A DNA stretch of 64,000 nt, taken from contig DASYQD010000175.1 in the NCBI GenBank assembly GCA_036005845.1, positions 1 through 64,000 on the forward strand, in the 5' to 3' direction. Source of the stretch: DASYQD01 sp036005845 (GTDB taxonomy: Bacteria; Acidobacteriota; Thermoanaerobaculia; Multivoradales; JAIOJS01). Shown in pieces: positions 58,416-64,000 of the stretch. How positions within the stretch are numbered: the stretch's first letter is position 1; every line of letters begins with the position of its first letter. Both the position numbers and the translations under genes were made by a program. A model generated the notes under the pieces. It saw nothing but the letters and a program-made list of their open reading frames with translations. It had not been told where the DNA came from and searched no databases.

Positions 58416-59756
58416 ATGCAAATCTGCGTCGTCGGTACCGGCTACGTCGGCCTCGTCACCGGGGCGTGCCTGGCCGATTTCGGCATGGAAGTGACCTGCG
58501 TCGACAAGGTCGCCGCGAAGGTCGAGATGCTCCAGCGCGGCGAGATGCCGATCTACGAGCCGGGGCTCGAAGCGCTGGTGCACCGCAACGTCGAAGCCGG
58601 GCGTCTCCACTTCACGACCGACCTGCCGAGCGCCGTCGAGACGGCGCTGGCGGTGTTCATCGCCGTCGGCACGCCGCCGAAGGCCGACGGCTCGGCGGAT
58701 CTTTCGTACGTGGTGCAGGTGGCCGAGGCGATCGCCGACCACACCAAGGGCTACAAGGTGGTGGTCACCAAGTCGACGGTGCCGGTGGGCACCGGCGCGC
58801 TGATCGAGAAGATCCTCCGCGAGCGCACCGGCGGCCGCGTGTCGTTCTCGGTGGTCAGCAACCCCGAGTTCCTGCGCGAGGGCTCGGCGATCGAAGACTT
58901 CATGAAGCCCGACCGCGTCGTCATCGGCGCCCGCGAGGCGCGTGCGGTCGAGATCATGCGCGAGGTCTACTCGCCGCTCGAGACGCTCGAGGTGCCCTTC
59001 GTCGTCACCAACGTCGAGACCTCCGAGCTCATCAAGTACGCCAGCAACGCCTTCCTCGCCACCAAGATCACCTTCATCAACGAGGTGGCGGCGCTGTGCG
59101 AGCGGCTGGGCGCCGACGTCATCCAGGTGGCGCGCGGCATGGGCCTCGACCAGCGCATCGGACCGCAGTTCCTCCACCCGGGCCCGGGCTACGGCGGCTC
59201 CTGTTTCCCCAAGGACACCGAGGCGCTGGTCGAGATCGCCCGCGCCGCCGACATGCGCTTCGAGATCGTCGAGTCGGTCGTGCGCGTCAACGAGCAGATG
59301 CAGCAGCGCGCCGTCGGCAAGGTGGTCGAGGCTCTCGCCGGCGAGCCGCGCGGCCGCACGGTTGCGGTGCTCGGCCTCTCCTTCAAGCCCGGCACCGACG
59401 ACATCCGCGAGTCGCCGGCGATGACCGTCGTGCGCGGCCTGCTCGACCGCGGCGCGCGCGTGCGCGCCTTCGACCCGGTGGCGATGGACCTGGCGCGGCG
59501 CGAGCTGACCGGTCCCTCCGCGGACGGCATCACTTATTGCGAAGACCCGTACGACGCCGCCAAGGGCGCGGAAGTGCTGGTGCTCGCCACCGAGTGGAAC
59601 GAGTTCCGCCTTCTCGACCTCGACCGCTTGGGCCGCCAGCTCGCCAGCCCCATCGTCGTCGACCTGCGCAACGTCTGGGACCCCGCGAAGATGAAGGAGC
59701 GCGGCTTCGCCTACACCTGTGTCGGCCGCGCGGCCGAAGCGCTGGTCACGGCGTAG
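58416..59756 (+). CDS. UDP-glucose/GDP-mannose 6-dehydrogenase
   Basis: The 446-residue protein carries the NAD site ICVVGTGYVGLVTGACLADFG and the catalytic Cys263 in GPGYGGSCFPKDTEAL. The middle domain has SELIKYASNAFLATKITFINE, and the C-terminal domain has VLGLSFKPGTDDIRESPA. These enzymes oxidise the sugar to UDP-glucuronate, or GDP-mannuronate, in two NAD-linked steps. The product would feed exopolysaccharide or capsule synthesis, possibly from the EPS locus 34 kb away. AGGAGAG precedes the ATG. Confidence 0.93.
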   Translation: MQICVVGTGYVGLVTGACLADFGMEVTCVDKVAAKVEMLQRGEMPIYEPGLEALVHRNVEAGRLHFTTDLPSAVETALAVFIAVGTPPKADGSADLSYVVQVAEAIADHTKGYKVVVTKSTVPVGTGALIEKILRERTGGRVSFSVVSNPEFLREGSAIEDFMKPDRVVIGAREARAVEIMREVYSPLETLEVPFVVTNVETSELIKYASNAFLATKITFINEVAALCERLGADVIQVARGMGLDQRIGPQFLHPGPGYGGSCFPKDTEALVEIARAADMRFEIVESVVRVNEQMQQRAVGKVVEALAGEPRGRTVAVLGLSFKPGTDDIRESPAMTVVRGLLDRGARVRAFDPVAMDLARRELTGPSADGITYCEDPYDAAKGAEVLVLATEWNEFRLLDLDRLGRQLASPIVVDLRNVWDPAKMKERGFAYTCVGRAAEALVTA

Positions 59757-59785
59757 CGGCAGGACTCTAAGGAAGGGGTGAGGCT

Positions 59786-60583
59786 TTGGCTCCAGCACCC
59801 GCACAGGTAAAGGTGCGCATTCAGGCGCGCGACGGAAAGATCCTCGGGCCGGCGAAGACCGTGGGGCAGCCCGTGCTCTCGGTGCGCAACATCCTCACCG
59901 GCGAAAGGTTGATCACGCGCCAGGACATCGACCACCAGTCGTCGGGAACGGTAATGCCGCTGTCGCCGTTCAGCGACACTTTTTCGCGCAACGCCATCGT
60001 CGTCCAGCCACCGCCGCTCGAGCCTCCGCCGCCGGTCAACCCACCGTTCCCGAAGCCGGGGCCGTATTGGTTGCAGCCGCCGGTCGGGGAAGGCGAGCTG
60101 ATCGTGTCGCTGCCGCTCACCGAGCCGTCGTTGCTCGAGTTCACGGCCATCGCGTTCGCCCCCGACCAGGTCTACGCGTCGGCGACGATGTGGGTGATGC
60201 CGGGCATGCAGCTGCTCGCCGATCCCGGCCTCGTGCTGACCATCGCCGGCCTGTACACCACGGTCCAGACGTCCGTCATGGGGAGCTCGGTCAAGGTCAC
60301 GGCGACCGTGACGATGATGTGCGGCTGCCCGATCACGGTGGCGCCGCCGCACCAGCCGCCCCCGGACGAGGAGCTTTACTGGCCGGCAACGGAGTTCGAG
60401 GTGACGGCGCAGTTCCGCATCGGCGAGCAGGAGTCTCCTCCCATCGCGCTGCCTTTCGAGACCACCAACACGTTCTCGCGCACGGTGCAGCTCGCGCCCG
60501 GGACCTACGAAGTGTCCGTGGTGGCGGTGCAGCCGAAAGAGACCAACGTCGGGTTCGCCCGCACGCAGGTCGTGGTGAGGTAG
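59786..60583 (+). CDS. Unrecognised protein between Ugd and the EamA transporter
   Basis: The 265-residue product starts at a TTG preceded by GGAAGGGGTGAGG. It has a VKVRIQARDGKILGPAKTVGQPVL start, a proline-rich linker (PPPLEPPPPVNPPFPKPGPY) near residue 80 and beta-rich segments that look like Ig-type domains (ELIVSLPLTEPSLLEFTAIAF, TFSRTVQLAPGTYEVSVVAV). There is a CGCP motif in the middle. No signal peptide or TM helix. The family is unknown to me; the beta-rich build suggests binding or assembly. Confidence 0.65.
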   Translation: MAPAPAQVKVRIQARDGKILGPAKTVGQPVLSVRNILTGERLITRQDIDHQSSGTVMPLSPFSDTFSRNAIVVQPPPLEPPPPVNPPFPKPGPYWLQPPVGEGELIVSLPLTEPSLLEFTAIAFAPDQVYASATMWVMPGMQLLADPGLVLTIAGLYTTVQTSVMGSSVKVTATVTMMCGCPITVAPPHQPPPDEELYWPATEFEVTAQFRIGEQESPPIALPFETTNTFSRTVQLAPGTYEVSVVAVQPKETNVGFARTQVVVR

Positions 60584-60618
60584 GTGGCCCTGACCTCGAT
60601 CGGCTCGACAGCGCACGC

Positions 60619-61506
60619 TTGAACCCTCACCTCGGACAGCTCGCGGCGCTCGGCGCCGCCTCCTGCTGGTCGATCTCGGCTCTGGCGTTCGAAGAGGCCG
60701 GCAAGCGTGTCGGCTCCTTCGCCGTCAACGTCGTGCGCCTCGCCCTCGCGGCGAGCCTGCTGGCACTCGTCGGCGGGGTGACGCGCGGCCTGCCGCTGCC
60801 CGCCGACGCCTCGGCGCACGCCTGGCTGTGGCTGGGCATCTCCGGGCTCGTCGGCTTCACCTTCGGCGACCTCTGCCAGTTCCGCGCCTTCGTGCTGCTC
60901 GGGCCGTGCCTGACCACTCTGATCATGGGCCTGGGGCCGCCGCTGACGGCGCTCATCGGCTGGCTGCTGCTCGGCGAGGTGCTGCGCTGGCGGCAGCTCC
61001 TCGCCATGGCCGCGATCCTCGCCGGCATCGCTTGGGCGGTCGGCGCGCGGGCATCGACCCGCGACGGCTCGCATCCGCGCGCGGCGGGATTGGTCCTCGC
61101 CGCCGGCGGCGCGCTCGGCCAGGCGGGCGGGCTCGTGCTGTCGAAGATCGGCATGGGCGACTACGACCCGTTCGCCGCCAGCGAGGTGCGCATCCTCGCC
61201 GGGCTCGGCGGCTACGTCGCCCTGACGACGCTCCTGCGCTGGTGGCCGCGGGTGAGCGCCGCCGTCGACAACCGCCCCGGCCTTGCCTTCACGGCGCTCG
61301 GCGCCTTCTTCGGCCCCTTCCTCGGCGTCACCCTCTCCCTCGTCGCCGTCCGCCACACTCTGACCGGCGTCGCCGCGAGCCTCATGGCGACGACGCCGCT
61401 GCTCATCATCCCGCTCGTCGTCGTGCTGCGGCGCGAGCGCGTCGGCGTGGCCGGCGTCGGCGGTGCGCTGCTGGTCGTGCTCGGAGTGGCGCTGCTCTTC
61501 GTTTGA
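60619..61506 (+). CDS. EamA/DMT-family transporter
   Basis: The 295-residue protein has about ten transmembrane helices in two related halves, the EamA pattern. Examples are CWSISALAFEEAGKR, GISGLVGFTFGDLCQFRAF and TTLIMGLGPPLTALIGWLLLGEVL in the first half. The second half has GGALGQAGGLVLSKIG and LMATTPLLIIPLVVVL. Such proteins export or import amino acids, nucleotides or other metabolites. The start is a TTG at 60619, about 35 bases after the preceding gene; no better start exists in frame. Its 3' end overlaps a convergent lipoprotein frame by 295 bases. Confidence 0.85.
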   Translation: MNPHLGQLAALGAASCWSISALAFEEAGKRVGSFAVNVVRLALAASLLALVGGVTRGLPLPADASAHAWLWLGISGLVGFTFGDLCQFRAFVLLGPCLTTLIMGLGPPLTALIGWLLLGEVLRWRQLLAMAAILAGIAWAVGARASTRDGSHPRAAGLVLAAGGALGQAGGLVLSKIGMGDYDPFAASEVRILAGLGGYVALTTLLRWWPRVSAAVDNRPGLAFTALGAFFGPFLGVTLSLVAVRHTLTGVAASLMATTPLLIIPLVVVLRRERVGVAGVGGALLVVLGVALLFV

Positions 61507-62138
61507 CGGTCGGCGGAGCACTGGCGCATCGACGCGCTGTGGATCCGCCAGCGCCGCTGCTCCTCGCCGGCGCCCTCCACTTCCGAGCGGCGCAGCGTGT
61601 AGGTGCCGTTGAAGCACTCGGTTTCGCCGCGGCGCGTGCGGGCGCGGACGGTGACCGGCACTTCGACGTAGCGCGAGCCCGCGGCGCCCTCCACCCGCCC
61701 GGGCGGTCCGACACTCGCTTCGACCTGCGCCGTCTCCGCGTAGCCGTCGCGGAATTGGTCGAACGTCTGTCCGCTCGCGCGGCCGGCATTGGACCAGAGC
61801 CGGTAGGCTTCCTCGTAGCGGTGCGCGGCGATCGCTTCGTAGTAGGCGCGCAGTACGGCCGTTGCCGCTTCGGGCGTCGTCTCGTCGCTCGGATTGGGCG
61901 CCGTCGGCGTGGCCGCGATGGAGGGCAGCGGCGCCTCCGCTGTCGGCCGCGGCGCTGGCGATGCGCCGCCGGCCGCGGACGGAGAGGACGCGGCCGGAAG
62001 AGGACCGGAAGTCACCGGTGCGGGGCGGCATCCCGAGAGCGGAAGGGCCAGGCTCAACGTTGCGGTCGCGAGCAGCGCGTTGGCAAGGCGGCACGGCAGG
62101 CAGGCCGCCCGTCGGGCGAGGAGATCGCGGCGCGTCAT
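61212..62138 (-). CDS. Probable lipoprotein whose frame runs into the convergent EamA gene
   Basis: The protein begins MTRRDLLARRAAC with a lipobox LPLSGC, a Pro/Ala/Ser-rich linker and a conserved-looking domain (AVLRAYYEAIAAHRYEEAYRLW, RYVEVPVTVRARTRRGETECFNGTYTLRR, RWRIHSASMRQC). That domain resembles lipoproteins with an NTF2-like or lumazine-binding fold. It is finished by about 61510. The frame has no stop until 61212, so the last 95 residues are encoded antisense to EamA and look like shadow sequence. The true stop may have been lost, or the overlap is real. Confidence refers to the N-terminal part. Confidence 0.6.
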   Translation of the reverse strand: MTRRDLLARRAACLPCRLANALLATATLSLALPLSGCRPAPVTSGPLPAASSPSAAGGASPAPRPTAEAPLPSIAATPTAPNPSDETTPEAATAVLRAYYEAIAAHRYEEAYRLWSNAGRASGQTFDQFRDGYAETAQVEASVGPPGRVEGAAGSRYVEVPVTVRARTRRGETECFNGTYTLRRSEVEGAGEEQRRWRIHSASMRQCSADRQTKSSATPSTTSSAPPTPATPTRSRRSTTTSGMMSSGVVAMRLAATPVRVWRTATRERVTPRKGPKKAPSAVKARPGRLSTAALTRGHQRRSVVRAT

Positions 62139-62339
62139 GACCGTCACGCCTGCAAGGCCGGCGCCTTCGGATCGCCCGGCGCCCGGCCACGACGCGCACA
62201 ACCCAAGCCGCTCAGGCCGGGATCGCCGTAACGAAACGCCGCGTCATTCGTATCTCGCCTGGGGATCGCTCGTAAACCGCGCCGTGGAACGGCCGCGCGC
62301 CGGCTACGATTCGGCCGTGGCCAACCGACAGGAGAAGGC

Positions 62340-64000
62340 ATGAAGACCCTCCGCTACGCCGTCCGCTCGCTGAAGAAGTCGCCCGGGTTCACCGCCGTCG
62401 CGGTGGTGGCGCTGGCCCTCGGCATCGGCGCCAACACCGCCATCTTCAGCCTCGTCGAGGCGATCTTCCTGCAGCCGCTGCCTTACGAACATTCCGAGCG
62501 GCTGGTGCAGGTCAACTCCTCGGCACCCGACCAGGGAATCCAGCAGGCCGGCCTGTCGTGGCCTCGCCTCGAGGTCCTCCGCGAGCGGCAGCAGGTGTTC
62601 AGCGACGTCTCGGTGTCGATCCCCACCGCCTACACGGTCACCGGCCTGGGCGACCCCGAGCAGCAGCAGTCGCTGATGGTGTCGAGGAACTACTTCCCGC
62701 TGCTCGGCGTCAAGCCCGCCGTCGGCCGCACGTTCGTTGCCGACGAGGAGAAGCCGGGCGGACCGGCGGTGGTGATGCTTTCGAACGGCTTCTGGCAATC
62801 CCACTTCGGCGGCCGGCCCGACGTGGTCGGCAAGACGATCACGCTCGACGGCAAGGCCCACGAGATCGTCGGCGTGCTGCCCGCCACCGTCGGGACCTTC
62901 CCGCTCGCCGGCACCCAGCTCTTCACCGCGCGGCCGTTCGAGGCGCCGTTCCTCAACCGCAAGCAGATCGACGACGGCGGCTTCTTCTTCAACGTCATCG
63001 GCCGCCTGCGCCCCGGCGTCGAGCTCGCCCAGGCGCGCGCCGAGATGGACGTCATCGAGAAGAGCTACGCCCAAACCCACGCCAGCAACGTCGACGCCAA
63101 GTCGAAGCTCACCGCCAACCTCCTGCTCGACAACCTGGTCGGCAACGAGCGCGGCAAGTACGCGACGCTGTTCGGCGCCGTCGTCGCCGTGCTGCTGATC
63201 GCCTGCGCCAACGTGGCGAACCTGGTGCTGGCGCGTTTCGCCAGACGCCGCCGCGAGATCGGCATCCGCGTGTCGCTGGGTGCGCGCCGCGGCCACATCG
63301 TCCTGCAGCTCCTCGCCGAGAGCCTGCTGCTCGCGCTCACCGGCGCCGTGCTCGGTCTGGGGCTCGCGTGGGCGAGCCTGCGCATCGTCACGCGCATCGG
63401 CGAGAACGTCATCCCGCGCGCCGACAGCATCGGGCTCAACCCGACGGTGCTCGCTTTCACCCTCGGCGTCGCGCTCGTCACCGGGCTGGCGCTCGGCCTG
63501 CTGACCGCGTTCAACACGCCGATGCGTTCGCTCGCCGCGACGGTCGGCGATGCCAGCCGCGGCTCGATCGCCGATCGCCGCCGCAACCGCGCGCACTCGG
63601 TGCTGCTGGTGGCCGAGATCGCGGCGTCGTTCGTGCTCCTGGTGGCCACCGGCCTGCTCGTCCGCAGCTTCCTCCAGATCCGCGACGTCAAGCCCGGCTT
63701 CCGCTCCGACCACACCTTCGTCGGCTTCATCGCCATTCCCGCCGAGCGCTACCCGTGGCGCGGCGAGTCGACGGTCGCCTTCTACACGCAGCTCTACCAC
63801 CGCCTCCAGCAAATCCCGGGAGCGAAGCAGGTCGCGCTCTCCGACAATCCGCCGCTGTCGGGCAACAACGGCCAGTCGCCCTACGCGGTGATCGGCCGTC
63901 CGCTGCCGCCGGCGCCGGAGCGGCCGCTCGCCATCCGCAACCTCATCAGCCCGGGCCGTTTCGCGCTGCTCGGCATCCCGGTCGTCGAGGGCCGCGACTT
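62340..64000 (+). CDS. ADOP-type FtsX/MacB-like permease, partial at the right edge
   Basis: The reading frame is open from an ATG at 62340 (AGGAGAAGG upstream) to the window end, 553 codons. It opens with SLKKSPGFTAVAVVALALGIGANTAIF, the start of MacB-periplasmic core/FtsX permeases. Residues about 280-380 hold the FtsX TM block (VVAVLLIACANVANLVLARF, RRREIGIRVSLGARRGHIVLQLL). A second core begins near residue 500. This doubled layout is that of the acidobacterial duplicated orphan permease, which has no dedicated ATPase in the same polypeptide. The C-terminal part lies outside the window. Confidence 0.92.
   Translation, partial: MKTLRYAVRSLKKSPGFTAVAVVALALGIGANTAIFSLVEAIFLQPLPYEHSERLVQVNSSAPDQGIQQAGLSWPRLEVLRERQQVFSDVSVSIPTAYTVTGLGDPEQQQSLMVSRNYFPLLGVKPAVGRTFVADEEKPGGPAVVMLSNGFWQSHFGGRPDVVGKTITLDGKAHEIVGVLPATVGTFPLAGTQLFTARPFEAPFLNRKQIDDGGFFFNVIGRLRPGVELAQARAEMDVIEKSYAQTHASNVDAKSKLTANLLLDNLVGNERGKYATLFGAVVAVLLIACANVANLVLARFARRRREIGIRVSLGARRGHIVLQLLAESLLLALTGAVLGLGLAWASLRIVTRIGENVIPRADSIGLNPTVLAFTLGVALVTGLALGLLTAFNTPMRSLAATVGDASRGSIADRRRNRAHSVLLVAEIAASFVLLVATGLLVRSFLQIRDVKPGFRSDHTFVGFIAIPAERYPWRGESTVAFYTQLYHRLQQIPGAKQVALSDNPPLSGNNGQSPYAVIGRPLPPAPERPLAIRNLISPGRFALLGIPVVEGRD

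Overview
The window is 64 kb of very GC-rich, densely coding DNA with many 1-4 base gene overlaps and frequent GTG and TTG starts. The gene content points to an Acidobacteriota-like bacterium, possibly a relative of Thermoanaerobaculia or Holophagae. The pointers are an FtsX-type permease of the acidobacterial ADOP kind at the right edge, ECF sigma plus CHAT/TPR genes, a DUF4388 protein, a secreted RHS protein and a large GT4 cluster. This placement is an inference from gene families, not a phylogenetic result. I saw no rRNA, tRNA, CRISPR array, transposase or phage structural gene.

Region by region. 0-5.2 kb: a divergent pair of units. One is a nucleotidyltransferase-fold protein. The other holds an asparagine-synthetase-like enzyme without the N-terminal glutaminase Cys, a radical SAM enzyme and a halogenase-like flavoprotein. 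It looks like a small-molecule or peptide-modifying cluster cut by the window edge. 5.2-7.5 kb: a sigma-54 type activator with an altered GAFTGA loop, and an amidohydrolase. 7.5-13.0 kb: a tight minus-strand operon of mostly unrecognised proteins. It has two tandem acidic/glycine-zipper paralogs, a HExxH zincin, a 519-residue orphan and a lysozyme-like protein. I regard it as the best candidate for an undescribed envelope or secreted system.

13.2-24.4 kb: an exopolysaccharide locus with six GT4 glycosyltransferases, a membrane-anchored protein, a small coiled-coil protein and a polyprenyl-phosphate sugar-phosphate transferase. Two copies of a dispersed palindromic repeat lie in it. 24.4-26.3 kb: a frameshifted PIN toxin with intact Phd-like antitoxin and operator, DUF190 plus CrcB (fluoride export), then a long inverted repeat. 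26.3-30.4 kb: a MoxR, DUF58, transglutaminase operon. 30.5-31.8 kb: recA with a recognisable promoter. 31.8-39.8 kb: a DUF4388 protein, a GT2 synthase, a large outer-membrane-like protein, an Smr protein and a deacetylase fused to an unknown domain.

40-46.2 kb: a secreted RHS protein with a HExxH tip, followed by an AT-richer signal-peptide ORF that may be its immunity gene. 46.2-50.7 kb: an ATP-grasp protein, a PAS-PAS-kinase-receiver hybrid and an unknown helical protein. 50.9-55.0 kb: an ECF sigma factor followed 8 bases later by a zinc-finger/TM/TPR/CHAT protease, which suggests protease-linked control of a sigma factor. 55.0-58.4 kb: an esterase, an S51-like protein and a divergent ATP-grasp ligase, a possible amide-metabolite module. 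58.4-64 kb: UDP-glucose dehydrogenase, an unknown protein, an EamA transporter convergent with a lipoprotein whose frame runs into it, and the start of an ADOP permease.
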